Source: Torreya grandis (lineage: Eukaryota; Streptophyta; Pinopsida; Cupressales; Taxaceae). Taken from it: 64,000 bases of DNA. Where the stretch lies: assembly GCA_037957365.1 (NCBI GenBank), contig JARHVA010007797.1, positions 499,001 through 563,000 of the forward strand, given 5' to 3'. Below, piece after piece: positions 12,991-25,696 of this stretch. The position numbers were made by a program, and so were the translations under genes. Below the pieces are notes generated by a model that was not told where the DNA came from, did no database searches, and worked only from the letters and a program-made list of their open reading frames with translations. Each line of letters opens with the position of its first letter. Position 1 is the first letter of the stretch.

Positions 12991-13477
12991 TGTCTTTATA
13001 ATCTTAGACAAGGGGTTTACCATTACTTTACATACATTATTGGTAATCTAATTATTTGTTATTTTGGTCTCAAAATATGAAAAATATTTCTTCGTAGAAG
13101 GATTTTTACTTCTAAAATTTTCCAAAATGAGATCAATAATTATATTAGAAACCCTTTTTATAAATTATATTGTTTCACAAAATTTTCTCATTTATTTTCT
13201 TCTAAAATCCAATTTTAAATGTCAGAGAGTCAAATATCATAATAGCTATAGGTACTTATTCCTAAAATGATTTATCCATGATAATTAAAGGTTTAGTAAT
13301 GAGGTTAGTTGGGTCCATTAGTTACTAAATTTTACAATAATAATCCCACATAATATATAAAAAAATAAAAAATCAATCAAGATATGGTTAACCAATTCAA
13401 GATCAACTTCACACAATGGACATCTAATAACCAAGATCAAACATTTTTCTATAGGTTACCAAAATAAGGATCTTCTC

Positions 13478-13702
13478 TTATACTAAAATCCAAAATAATA
13501 TTTTAATTTTAGGAATAAGATATTTTTTATTAATATTCTCCCAAGGAATCACTTTATAAAAGGGGTTGATCAAGCTGAGGAAACCTAATTTCACATTATA
13601 GTGGTCATCAAAATATTGATTCCATACAAGTTCATCTTCCTTATGAAGGATGAAAAAGTGAACCCCTTTAAGAAGAGTATTTAAATTAGAAATGATAGAC
13701 AT
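13478..13702 (-). pseudogene. LINE zinc-binding-in-reverse-transcriptase domain
   Basis: The frame is open for 74 codons. It contains DELVWNQYFDDHYNVKLGF and PWENINKKYLIPKIKILFWI, matching the conserved W-x-x-x-x-G-x-F-S-V-K segment and the W-x-x-I-W-x-x-x-I-P-P-K-I-x-x-F-L-W segment of this domain. The next frame upstream (13,681-13,911) reads WKIGRGNLIKILEDSW, the usual W-x-I-G-N/D-G-x-x-I-x-x-W-x-D-x-W block. Together they link RT to RNase H. Confidence 0.85.
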
Positions 13703-16154
13703 TTCATAATAATATATATATAAACCAAATCAAATATTTTCAAAAATTTCCCCATCTTAGAATAAGAGGTATTGTCTTTAACAAGAGTACCATATTTCCT
13801 TCGAAGATTAGGACCTATTAGAAACAAAGGATCAAGTATATAGAGAGGTTGATTAAAAGTCCATGAATCTTCCAAAATTTTGATAAGGTTTCCCCTTCCA
13901 ATCTTCCACATACATAATTTGAATTAAATATTCTTTTTTTTTTACTAATAAATTCCAAAAAAAATAACACTTTGTAGTTTTCTCCTCATTAATAAATACC
14001 TCAGTTAATCTAGATTATAAATATTTAGCACATAGAATGATTGTACATTGATTATTTTATTTAATGAAACACTAGCCCAATTTAATTACTAAGGCCTTGT
14101 TCAATAAGATCAGTTTTATAATTCCTAATCCTTTAGACATCTTGTGTATTCATACCCTATCCTAAATTACAAAGGGGATTATGGATTTATCTTTCAATCT
14201 CTATCATAAAAATATTCTTTAATTTTTTTTCTAAATTGTTTATTAATGGCTTAGGCATGTTAAGAATTGAAAAAATATAAATGAGGATACTTTGAATAAT
14301 AATTTTAATAATCAATAGTTTACTGAATTGATAAAGGGTATCTCCTTCCTAACCTACAAGCTTACTTTAAAATTTGTCAATTAAAGGAATCCATACATGC
14401 AAAGCTCTCAAACCATGGAAAAGAGGCATAGCTAGATAAACAAGAGGGAGATCCTTAATTTGGTAATCCAAAACCTTAACAATATTCAATTATATTCTAA
14501 AAGGGCTTTTGAATAAATATAAATAACTCTTTATGTTATTGATTTTATGATTGGAAACTTGTTCATAGCTAGCAAGAATATGTTTAAGAATTGAGTATTA
14601 CTTAATGGATGCATCAAAATTAATAATAATATCAATTATAAACTAATGTTGAAGATAAGGGGTAGTAGAATTTATAGTTGTGAAAACTTTTAAGTTATTT
14701 TGACTTAAATCAACCAAGAGAGATATGCTAATGGATTCTACCATAATTATAAACAAGAGGAGAGACAAAGGGTCTTCTTGTCTAATGCCTCTTCTATTAT
14801 TGAAGAAATATTTAGGTGTTCCATAAATTATAACTCAAAACATGAATATGTAAATGCATGTTTTAATAAATATTATAACATGTGAATGACAATGAAATTA
14901 ATATAGGACTTTATTCAAAAAATCCCAATCAAGTCTGTCAAAGGCCTATACATATCAAATTTGAGAATCATGCTTACTTTATTTCCTTTTTTAGTGGAAT
15001 ACATAGTTTCATGTACCATAATAGTACCATATTATATCATTTAATCTTATAAAAAACCACCCTAGTTTGTATAAATAAGATTATCTAGAAGTGGTTAAAG
15101 TCTTAAAGCAAGAATTTTATTAAAAACCCTGTAAATAGTGTTACAAAGGCTCATAAGTTAAAAATCATTAAAATCAATGCAAGCTTTTTTTATTTGGTAC
15201 TAAGACAAGTAAAGTATTATTTATTTATCTTAAAATCTTACTAGATTATAATAATTATTCAATATTTTTTATCAATTCACGATTCATAATATCCCAATAA
15301 CTCTAATAAACATAGTTAGGAAACCATCAAGTCCATGTTACTTGTCATTATCTAAAAGGAAAATTATAGATTTGATTTCATCTATATAAATCAATTTTAA
15401 TATCTTCATGTTGTATTCTTGAGATATTATGCAAGGGGTAAGACCCAACATCTTATTTAGTTCATAAATTTATAGAGGAAGATTGGCTTCAAAAATATTA
15501 TTGAATTAATGAATAACTTTAGCTTTAGTGTCTTATGAATCCATGAAAACTTCACTATTATCCTTAGATATTTTTAAAATTATTATTATTTATGTGTTTC
15601 AAGTTAGTGAGATGAAATTTTTTGGTGTTTTGATCACCCTATTTGAGACATGTCACTCTTGATTTCATTCTCCAAAAGATTTCTTCCCTTACAATAATAG
15701 TATGAAACTCATAGAGTATATTGTTCTCTTTAGAAAATGTTTCATCATTAAAACCACTTGCATCTATTACCTCTTCCAATTTACCTAGTTGGTCCTTCAC
15801 TTTTTGTTTTTGGGAAAAAATATTAGGAAATAGATTTTTTCCAAACTCTAATGTTATTTTTTACAGATCTAAGATTTTTGACAAATCTGAACATGATAGT
15901 CTATGAAACATCTATTTTCCAGCATTCTTTAATTATTTTAAGGATATCAAGATGACTGAACCATGTGTACTCAATTAGAATGGAGTCATTTCATTTTTGA
16001 AAATGTTACTCATACTTTGAAAAATGGTGTTGTTATTGGATCCAATCCTAAGAAAGGAAGATAAACATAAGGATTGATTAGAAATCTAATCCATGTAGAC
16101 TAAAAATTTATCTAATCTAACCTAGATTAGATTATCACAAATTCTTCTATCTAT

Positions 16155-16159
16155 CTAGG
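16155..16159. repeat. Target site duplication CTAGG, left copy
   Basis: The five bases before the E1 left LTR (ctagg) equal the five after its right LTR (26,967-26,971). A 5-bp duplication is the usual mark of LTR retrotransposon integrase. Confidence 0.85.
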
Positions 16160-17415
16160 TGTTTTATTATTTAAGGAAATTAATGGTTTAATTCCTAAGT
16201 AATAAAGGTCTAGGATATGGAGAGAATTTTGGTTTTAAATAACAAAGTCTAGTTCATGTAAATTTGACTAATTTAACTTGCATAAGAAAGAGAATACAAG
16301 GAGAGATTAACTTAGCTTTTTTTGGGCTAAAACAGATGAAGCAAAGTCTAGAAATTATTGATCAAGGAGTGTACATTATCATGAATAGGACACAAGACTT
16401 AGTTTTTGTATTGGATAGTAGAACAAAACTTAAGTAACCCTATTATTTGGCTCTATAGTCTAGTTTCTAGTGCTAGTGTCCAATTCCAATGATATTGTCC
16501 TAGTGATCTAGCATTTTTGGGTTCCACCTGTCAAGCCTATGACACCCTATTTGTGAAAAATTGAAGTCCATGACTGTGTTGAGTTCACTATGCATCAATT
16601 CCTATCTTTAGTACCTATATAGGCCTATATACATGGAAACAAAATAAGAGATCAAAGCATAAGGGAAAAAATTGGGTTATGGGAAGAATGATCACACAAT
16701 CAAGAATCCATATTGTTTTAATTACTACTTACATTAACCCTTATGTGAAGGGTCTTAGATCTGATGTAGATTTCCCTTAGGGAACATAAATAATCAACAC
16801 ACATGAGTGATGCAAGAATGATTTTTTAACTAAGACCTTCCTTGATCAAGCATGCAAATCTATGTGTGATGCAGAGAAGCTGAGCTATACTATTGATTGA
16901 TTTTATTACTTCTAATGTGCCAAAATAGTGAGTTTTAGATATAAAATGACTTTTTTAGTCATTTATATAGAAGACTCATTATTTTTAATTTGGGAGATTT
17001 TATTTACATTTGGCTAATAATATAAAACTTAAGAATGAAGAAAAGAGAAGGGGTAAGACTCATCTTAGGGAATAAACTAAGTTTTAGGACCAAAAATACA
17101 CCTAGAAAATATCATTAAAAATTGGACACCCTAGATTTTAATAATATAGTCCTATTTGAGCACTATTTCCCAAGGGGTACAAGACCTAGGGGATGGGCCT
17201 AGGTCTGAAGAGGTGCCTAATTTTCAAAGGGTTAATCTTAGAGAGCTATAAATGACCCAGAATAACCAAAATGATGTCTAGGGAATGTAGGAAGACTAAT
17301 ACAAGTTAGATAAAGGGACATGGCTAAATGTGGATAAAAATCATATTATCCATTTAGAGTCTCCTATGAAAAGATATGATATATGTTTTTTCTTGATCAA
17401 TTTATGGTGTATACA
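16160..17415 (-). repeat. E1 3' LTR
   Basis: 1,256 bases. On the plus strand it begins tgttttattatttaagg and ends ggtgtataca, aligning end to end with 25,697-26,966. Read on the minus strand (sense) it is homologous to the E2 LTRs at 54,264-55,408 and 61,034-62,170; shared landmarks are cctaggtct, ggtgtccaattttta and the last bases taataaaaca. Confidence 0.88.
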
Positions 17416-17430
17416 TTTTCACCCCTTTTA
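17416..17430 (-). other. E1 polypurine tract
   Basis: The minus strand reads TAAAAGGGGTGAAAA immediately before the LTR start TGTATAC. Purine-rich tracts at this place prime plus-strand DNA synthesis; this fixes the orientation of E1. Confidence 0.75.
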
Positions 17431-19487
17431 ATCTAGTAATGTAATGAAATAAAGTACTAGAGTAAAAAAAAATAAAGAAGATGCATACCTAAACTTACCT
17501 ATATGAAGACAAGGATTCTTGAAAATAAGGGTCTAACTTCTTAGCTATGGAAGTGGATGAAGAATTAGAATGGTGATAGGAAAAATAAGGAATATGTATA
17601 ATAGATTCCCCTATACTAAATTAGAATAGTCCCTAGAAAAAGAAGGAATGTCTATAATAAATGCCCCTTGTGCTGAATCTACATAATCTAAATTGGATTT
17701 AAGAAGTGCTTAGAGGTATAAAACCAATGTCTATCCTCTATCCCACACAAAATATTAGGTCTAAGTTGGAGTAATACTATGGACCAATCACTAAAAATAA
17801 TCATATGGTCTAGCCTAGTGACAACCTGAGTAATTCTTAAGTATAAACCAAAAATGCTGGTAAATGTGTGAGAAGGAGATGGTATGTCCTGCCATCCTAA
17901 TCTGTATAATCCTAGATATATGGAGCATAGATCAAATATTATGTGAGTGATGCATCTAGATAATCTATAAATCTATATAACCATATGTGATATGATATAT
18001 CATGTCATCTCCCATGTGCAAAATTGGAGATAAAAAACTATGTGCTCTATAGTATGTATATAATCTACTATCTAGTCTATAACTATGTCATGCTATATAA
18101 ATTTATATGTGTGAGACATGTAGTAATATACATGACCTTGAATCTAGTATCTAGATAGTCTATATATCTTGGAAACTAAAGGTGTATCCCTCTAAATGTC
18201 CTAAGCAATGCTAAGTAACCCAAATATAATCTAAATCATTGTATAATCTTGACCAATCTAAACTAAGAAATGCTAAGTGACCCATATGAACTAAACAATT
18301 GTATAATATTAACCATTTTGAGCTGAGTAATGATAATGATCTAAATATTGGAGGTGTAAAAACCATGCTGAGTGACCCATGTGTTTTGAATCATTGTATG
18401 TTTTGACTGATCTAAGTCAAATCTAATAATTTGACTATTAGAGGCATAAGAACCATGGTTTATACATATATGATAGTGGATAGGTGTGTTGAATAAGTGT
18501 AGGAATAGGAATAGTAGGAATGATTCCCCCATTTTGGGGAGAGGGATGAAATCTATGATAGAGGAGGTTGAGACAAAAGTGATGACTAGTGGCAAAATGT
18601 ATAGAAACTTGCATTGAATAGATCAAGAGTTTGTTATTGAATTAGTGATATTGAATTATTAGGAGAGATAGGTATATTTGTTTTATTAGGATAAAATTTG
18701 ATATCTGGGTATAGTAGTTATATATAAATGTTCATGCCATGGTAGGAAAATGAGGTGGTAATAGATTAAAAGAGTGAAAGGTTGATTGATTGAATAGACT
18801 AGGTTGTTTGAATGTTTTGAATGAATGTGAATTAGGAGGGACCAATTTGTATGTATAGGTATAATAAAGGTAGATAAATGTGTCTGTTATGGTAGGCAAG
18901 TGATGTAGTAAGAGAGATATGCATGATTTATTTTGAAAGTGTAATTGTCATGATTTTTAGGAATAAAATAGTTTGTAAAATGAGGCTATGGAGCTCAAGT
19001 TATGGGCAAAATAGTATTTTGCTGTGAATGAGAAAGTGGTTTGATATAGGAAAATTTGAATAAATCTTGATTCATTTTTGTATTGACTAGATTAGAGATT
19101 TTAGAGCTCTAGAGTTCAAGATGCAAAGGATACGAGCACCTTTTGTGACCCATTTTAAGTAGTTGGTAGCCCAGATTGAGGCTGGTGGCGAGATTAAACT
19201 AGTAAGTAGGCTAGTTACCTAATTTTTAGCTATTTTAGAAACTTGTTTTTGATGAATTTGAGATATTTTATGGTAGTTTTTACAAAATTTTCTTAGTTTT
19301 ATTGCTACTATCCTTGATTCAATTCTATTGTCTAATATGCAATACTATTATTCAATTTCCAGTGTTACTATCCATTATGGGTTATTTTTTTTGAGATTTA
19401 GACTGGTTTATGTTTTTTGTTGTATTTGACTATTTTCAATGGTATTATTTATTGATATATTTCTTATTTCTTTGAATTTTTACAAGA
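17431..19487. other. E1 non-coding segment between PPT and PMD, with 62-bp tandem repeats
   Basis: No coding frame. Related units begin at 18,207, 18,269 and 18,364 (core atgctaagtgaccca), the first two spaced by 62 bases and the third by about 95. A further loose duplication lies near 18,710-18,770 and 18,850-18,920 (shared catggtagg-type words). Confidence 0.55.
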
Positions 19488-21283
19488 TGAGGTGTGGATG
19501 TTGAAATTTCATAGGGGTTACGTAATGGAGACTCTAATGTTGTTTCCATTATTAGCTAATGAGAGGGCAGTTATTGATAGAGTTGGATTGGGTCATATAT
19601 GTGATCTAGGCACCATATAATGGGATAGATATTTGATCACCACCTTATGTGAGTGGTGGAATGTAGATACTCACACATTATAGCTATCTATAGGTGAGAT
19701 CACTGTGAGCCTAGAGGATGTGTACTAGATTCTATACTTATCAATCAATGGGAGATAGGTGTCATTATAGGATGACATAGGTGTGGCTACCATTGATCAT
19801 GCATCTAGATATTTTTTTGGGATGATTTTAGGTATACATCATAGAGGTATTGATAGTGACATGTTCTTGTCATTGATTATGCAATTGAGTGTTCCACACT
19901 TGTAAAAATGGTTAGTTGTGTTGTTAGCTACATTTATTTTAGGGGATGGTAGTAGAGTGTATATTTCTTATAGGATGTATAAGGTGGTTTATATAATTGA
20001 GATGTATGGTATCATGTTCTCATGGGGTAGGACTATGCTTTCCCACTTGTATAAAGATATACATATTTACTCAGGAGGCATACAATGGTGGTGTGGATGT
20101 GGCCACTTTGTTACATTATTGGGCATATAAGCACATAGTAGTTGTATGACCTATTGGGATACCAAGGGTGTACTAGACATATCCATAGCCATTTGGTGAG
20201 TTATTTAAGGGTGATCTAGTTATCTGATCTCTTGGGATAGACTACTATATGAGGGTGTTAGATAGGTTAGTGGCCTAGGATATCATATGGAAGCCCTATA
20301 AGGGGTTTTTTAGTTGGCCTAAGGATGGAGAGAAATAATGACATATGAGGGTCAACAATTGGTTACATGATCATTGGATTGGATTTTATATGCATTTTCA
20401 ATATGAACACATGACTAGGTAATTTGGAGTTTAACAAGATGTTCTTCTTATGACTTGGATATGGTTGAGGAGTGCATGAGTACCAATGAGAGCTGGGCCA
20501 CATGCGAGAATGACTTAGGCTAATTTAGCACCTTTACCTTTGGATGGATGAGATGTTTTTATAGATACTCCTAATGTGGATGATGTGAGATGCACTAAGG
20601 GATATACTACATGGTGGGCTAGACATCAGTGGGGTCCATGTTTCTTATGGATGGAGTGGATGTTCTTATGTATGAGAATCTGTAGCTGATTTGGATGATG
20701 GGAGGTAATTATTGATTGTATTTTGAGTCATATTATGTTTTTCATTTGGTTAATTTTGAAAAATTTATAGCTAATGGAGTTTTGTACTTGTTATGTGTGT
20801 AGGAAGAGTGGAACATGTATTGGATAAATTACTTGTTAGCTTAGGGAAGGGTGATGATGAGTTATAGGAGACCATTACTGAGTCAACACTCTGAGGTATT
20901 ACATGGTATGTGCCTAATGATGCTATGGAGTAGGGTTCGATAGAGAGAGTCACAATGATAGATGTTGTCTATGTGCATTTGTTCAATAGGGTTGTGATAG
21001 CTATAACTATATATGTTAAGGTAGTAGGGGAGAGATATGAGATGATGACTAAGTGAGATAGGCATAGGATGCCTCCTCTTAATTTTAGATCAATGAGTAC
21101 AAATATTATTGATGATTACATGGATCTTCAGTAGTGACACATGGATTTTTCTAAGGAGCATGGTCTATTATTGGAGCAAGATAGTCAGTGTAAGAGGCAT
21201 TCAGCCAGTTGAGGAGGCACAGGGTTGTTGTGTGCTAGGCTAGACAATGGGACTAGTATTAGAGGAGAGAATGAGATTTAAAG
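19488..21283 (+). pseudogene. Plant mobile domain (PMD, aminotransferase-like) gene remnant
   Basis: A single plus-strand frame runs from 19,561 to about 20,150 with about six stops and no frameshift. It matches the plant mobile domain family: GERAVIDRVGLGHICDLG, LCEWWNVDTHTL, LSIGEITVSLEDVY (family pattern W-x-x-E/D-T-H-T-F-x-L-x-x-G-E-x-T-x-T-L-x-D-V), then YLSING, and later FILGDGSRVYISYRM and MFSWGRTMLSHLYKD (pattern Y-x-W-G-x-A-x-L-A-x-L-Y). Weaker continuation with frame changes reaches about 21,283 (NDAMExGSIERVTMIDVVYV). PMD proteins such as MAIN and MAIL1 act in the nucleus in gene and transposon silencing and meristem function; PMDs are also known inside transposable elements. Here the frame is antisense to the host element E1. 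Many former Trp, Gln or Arg codons are stops, so it is dead. No promoter or start codon can be chosen. Confidence 0.8.
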
Positions 21284-21348
21284 TGAGGGTATGATGCATG
21301 TTCATGATTGATTGTATTTTGATATGATTTATATGTTTTTGAAACTAC

Positions 21349-21482
21349 ATTATATATATATATATATATACATATACATATGTATATATATATATATATA
21401 TTTATATATGTATGTATATATATATATGTGTGTGTGTGTGTGTATATACATATGTATGTATGTATGTATATATATATATATG

Positions 21483-21545
<63 letters not shown>
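21349..21545. repeat. Compound (TA)n/(TATG)n/(CA)n microsatellite in E1
   Basis: TA-rich and tatg-rich blocks from 21,349 to 21,483, including a short TG run near 21,427-21,442, followed by a long CA tract about 21,485-21,544. It separates the PMD frame from the gag side of E1. The open frames here are repeat artefacts. Confidence 0.95.
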
Positions 21546-21547
<2 letters not shown>

Positions 21548-23250
21548 TGATTTGATATTAAACATGTGTATTCATGTTATGGATTCTAGGATATGATTAT
21601 ATATTGATTATAAGTGGTTGATTTAGAAATAATTGATTTGGTAATAATTTTGAATTTGCATGTGTAGTAAATGGTACATGGGATATGTGATTCTATTATT
21701 CATGATATGTTTAAATGTGATGTTTTGATATTTGTAATGTTAGTTTGAGTGATTGAAAATTGTAGTCACATGAAAGTAAAAATTTGTTTATTATGGTACT
21801 TGGTAGACTATTTAGATAAGTTTGAGTAGGATTGGATATGTTTGTTTTGGTTTAAATGGTAAAATGTTTAGATAATTTTGATATGGTAATGTATGGATTT
21901 TGATATTCTGCTTTTGGGTAGGGATTTCTATCTAGAATTAGGGATGTTAGTTCATAGTAGGTGGGTAAATTAAGATGGAACTATATGTGTATTTCCTTCC
22001 CAAGAGTGGCTCAAGAATACAAAGGTTAGATAGACCTTTGGATCCATCATTTCCTAGCTAAGTGAAGTTATAAACTAATGCTCAACTAAATGTATGTTAT
22101 ATCATAATGTGTTATATCATTATCTAAACCCTGTTAGCCACATGAATAAGTGTCCATACTACTCATGTTGTGTAGGAATGTGCTCTATAGTTGATGTTGT
22201 TTACTATGAATAACTCTCATATGTCTATTATCAAATACCCTATGGCCACTATATGTTGTGTATAACTAAGTAACATGTGTAGATGGAGCTAAAACCTATG
22301 ATGAGGGCTCATTTAATTTTAATCATAATGGATTGTTATGTGAGATAGGACCCTAAAAACTTGGCTATAATGAATCTCTCTTTGGAATAGTATTACTCTA
22401 TACTTTGGGTTCAATTAGTCTTAATTGTAGTGGATTTCTATGTGAGATAAGACCCTAAAAACTTAGTTATAATGAATTTATCTCTAGAACATGATTCTAT
22501 TGTGGTGCTTGTGACTCTACTAGATATGTATATGGAATTTCACTATGAATCCCATGAACTACAATACTATATGTGGGCTACATGTGCTGTACTAGTTTAC
22601 AAACCTTCTAAATAGGTGGAATATGAGATTTCCTATGAGATTATATCATAAAACCTACATTGCATTCATGATGAGTGACTAATTATTCCTAGAAAAGAAT
22701 GTCATGGGCTGACTTACTCATGGATGAATGAGGTCTAGGGTTCCATAATGGATGAGATCTCTATGCCCCCTATGTGAATGCTATAATACCATTATCAACA
22801 CATCTAGTAATGCAATCTATGAGTTCAAAATAGGTAGTATCAGTATGTCCATGGATATGATGATAGTTTGCAAAAAGGCTAATGTGGTTATCTATGTAAA
22901 AGCTATGGAGATCATCTGTGAGTAGAGGGTAATGTGATTAAAATCCTATCTATTAATGTTTATGGCATGATAGATGGGTGATCCCACTTTGAATCATACT
23001 ATAGTGGTTATTTAATGTTGTCATTTTTAGTGCATACTATAGGTTGTGTTATGAAAACTTGCTCTTTATTCTTGATTAGTTTTTATTCTAGTGGTGGTCT
23101 CCTATTTTATCTAGGACATGGTGGATGCTAAGTAATAGAAGCTATATCTAAAGATGATGTTGTGAAGTCTAAAGTGATCTAATCAAATAAATCTACCTCA
23201 ATCAATCCCAGTTTCTTTTGAAAAGTGAGAATTGTATAACATAAATGTCT
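21546..23250. other. E1 non-coding segment with 102-bp tandem duplication and E2-like block
   Basis: A diverged duplication has its shared word tgtgagata at 22,339 and 22,441, each followed by a cctaaaaact run and ataatgaat. At about 22,000-22,080 the minus strand reads a block also present at 60,703-60,770 of E2 (words ccaaaggtctatcta and cctttgtattcttgag). I see no protease frame here, unlike E2. Confidence 0.6.
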
Positions 23251-25010
23251 TAAACAAGACTCTATCTAATATAGTAGATGCTTAAGGAAAGGTTGGAAAA
23301 GTCCCTTGATGAAGATATACTCAAACTATAGATATATTGGTTTGTATATTAATCTTATCATGTGAGCTTTTAATCTTAATATATATTCACTAACTAGCTC
23401 TAAAGAATTTTGATGTAGTGTGGCAAGTTTCTTACATGTAACATGAGGGCCCATGTTGACTATGTAATATCTAATAAATGCATCTTCTAGGTCATCATAT
23501 ATGTGTAATGAGTGCATAGGGAGTATTTGAAAGAACCAATTCTATGCTTCCCCTACCTTGAGTAGAATCAAAGGACTCACATAAGGTGGAAAATCCTATC
23601 AAAAGGCCTAAATGTGTAAAAATGGATGTCTAGTACCGTCAAAGTAAGGTAACAATGGTGTATGGAAATGTTTAGGCAACAAAGCTTTTATGAATGTATT
23701 CAAAATAGGGTTGCCATGTAGATCAGTGGCATCCATCCAATATTTATAAGTTTTGTCTTCTAAGTTAAGGAGATGTACTTGGTGTTGTATATCACCAACT
23801 GCATGCATCAGAGAGATAATCTCCTAGGATGGTACATCAGTATCTTGAAGTGGTTCATTTAATCATTGAATTTGATTGTTAATTTTAACCATGGGGATGA
23901 TAAATTTAGGAATTAGATCATAAAGAGGAGGTGTGCTCACTTGAAACATTGGACTAATGGTAACCTAGACCTTACTAGAGGGATGTGGGCTGCCATTATC
24001 TTTGGGTGAAGAGTGAAAATTAGGTCCTACTATAGTGAGGGGTAGCTTAGGAGATTCATTGGTATCTTTATTTCTTAGTGAATCACCTTCTAATTGAGTA
24101 GAATATGTGTTATTATCATTAAAATGATCATCATTTGACATAGAATCATTAATATAAATAGAAACATCATTTAGACATGCATGAGATTTGAAAGGAGTGA
24201 GAAGGGTTAGAAGCATGAGATTCATTTTATTTTTCATTATATGCATAGTAGTTAGCACTATTCCATGCATCATGACAATCCACATTTTTTTCATTTGAAA
24301 TATAAAGATTTGAAGTATCATTTCCATATTCACTTTCATTCTCATATTCATTTACATGTTCACTATCATATTCATTATCACTTCCTTCATTGCTAGGGAG
24401 AGGTGTAAGAGAGATTTATTTCCTTTCAAATATGCAATAAGTTATCATTGGAATTTGGAATATCATGTGTATCTATGCTATCTATGGATGTAATATATGC
24501 ATTTTCAACATTTTCAACATGAGAAGTTAGAGTAGAAGTGTTATCATTTGAACATTCTTTTGAAGGAATAGAGTTAGGAACACATAATGCATCCTTTGAA
24601 CTATGCTTTGGTAATTTGATTCTATTGCATTTATATTGTTTTATTTTCAACATAGAAGTATTAAAAGGTAAAGAGAGATTAGGTTCACATGGAAGTAAAT
24701 CATCACCAATAAGAGGCCCATTTGAAAGTGCATGATCAATTTTTGTATTTTGTTCATTGTGTCTAGGAGAATGAGGTGAGAAGTACTTTTCCCATTTTTC
24801 AAAATTATTTTCATTAGAAGAAGGAATAAAAGAGATGGATTTAAGATAAAAAGATTCATCTACTTGTGATTCACCCTCATTATTATGTACATCATCATAT
24901 CCGTCATTACAAAAATAATCATTATCTTCACTAAAAATGAAATCATTTTTTATAATTTTAGCTAATGTGCAATTTTGTGAATTTGTCCAATCATTATCAT
25001 AATTGTAAGA
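23251..25010 (-). pseudogene. E1 gag (Ty3/gypsy type), decayed
   Basis: The minus strand carries an acidic, Ser/Asn/Asp-rich N-terminal part (about 25,010-23,965, with open stretches at 24,653-24,426 and 24,351-23,965) and then a gag core at about 23,810-23,326. The core contains ALLPKHFHTPLLPYFDGT (known pattern K-x-P-x-F-D-G), an NWFFQILPMHSLHIYDDLED block (pattern A-x-x-W-F-x-x-L-P-x-x-S-I-x-x-F-x-x-L), and FIRYYIVNMGPHVTCKKLAT with LHQNSLELVSEYILRLK. This is the typical retrotransposon gag core of plant Ty3/gypsy. No zinc knuckle or protease was found behind it. Gag forms the particle in which element RNA is copied. Stops and at least one frameshift (near 23,520-23,600) show it is dead. 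Confidence 0.82.
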
Positions 25011-25677
25011 AAATTTTAGAAACTGATCTAGGTATGAGAAGGAAGAATTGCCTTTGTGGCAATTTTAACACTAAAGATATTTTTAAAAAGGACTATGAAG
25101 TAAATGAATGCATAAAGAACTACTAGCATTGAAATTTTGAAATACTTTTGATTAGCCAAAAAATTTACAATAATTTTAAATTAATTTTATAAAATTATAA
25201 GGGAGGGAATTTTGAGGTTTGAGGATCTAGTTTGGGAATCTAAGGTTTTTATCTAAGGTTTTAGAATTTTTGAAAATTATGCAATAATTTTAAATTCTAA
25301 AAATTATGTAAAATAGGATAAATGTATTAAAATTTATATAACAATTAGAATTTTAAAAGTTAAATTTTTTCACAAAAAATACTAATTTTGTAATAATTTT
25401 TGACAAGGTAATTAATTTACAAAAATTCCAAAAATATTTTCTAAAATTTGAAAAGAGGCAAGGCTTGTTTGATAAACTAATTTTGAAATCTAGGGTTTGG
25501 AATTAGGGTTTTATAATTTTTTATATTTATGCAATAATTTTAAAATATAAAAATAGTTTTGAATAAGATAAATATATAAAAATTAATACAAAAATCAGAA
25601 TTTTGAAAATTAAAATTTTAAACAAGATATGAATGAAAAACCCTAAGTGTAGTTAGGGTTTTAGAATTTTTTTCAAA
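25011..25677 (-). other. E1 AT-rich leader
   Basis: Very AT-rich non-coding DNA with repeated short words (minus strand aaaccctaa, aaattattgcataa, caaaattc) between PBS-like site and gag. The same kind of leader with aaaccctag repeats follows the E2 LTR at 55,430-55,870, supporting kinship. Confidence 0.6.
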
Positions 25678-25696
25678 GTAAGTCAGGTTGACCAAA
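25678..25696 (-). other. E1 primer-binding-like site
   Basis: Directly inside the right LTR the minus strand reads TTTGGTCAACCTGACTTAC. E2 has TTTGGTAAACCCAGCTTAT at the same place (55,409-55,427). Two elements conserving the LTR-adjacent TGGT-x-A-A-C-C block supports a PBS. I cannot name the tRNA; the site may be altered by C to T change. Confidence 0.55.

Larger units (their letters stand above)
12450..16159 (-). pseudogene. L1-type LINE ORF2, main part (end of endonuclease, RT, zinc-binding, RNase H)
   Basis: Minus-strand remnant of a plant L1-like non-LTR retrotransposon polyprotein, which copies its RNA at a nicked target site. In order of translation: the endonuclease end at about 16,159-16,080 (RRICDNLI then VRLDKFLVYMD, matching the R-L-D-R-F-L-V-S segment); RT from about 15,400 to 14,350, including AFDRLDWDFLNKVLY (near 14,930), GIRQEDPLSLLLF (14,761-14,812), a damaged catalytic block reading FIIDIII where F-A/I-D-D is expected (14,607-14,662), and LVYLAMPLF; the zinc-binding-in-RT domain (13,478-13,702); and RNase H (about 12,460-12,990). 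Stops and frameshifts are many, so it is dead. The endonuclease start lies about 10.8 kb away at 27,520 because element E1 is inserted here. Confidence 0.88.

Noticed and set aside
21259..21596. Open frames across the second microsatellite
   Set aside because: Only YIYI, CVCV and HTHT repeats; no gene evidence.
23965..24859. Separate small genes on the minus strand in E1
   Set aside because: They form the acidic N-terminal part of the E1 gag frame and are broken pieces, not independent genes.
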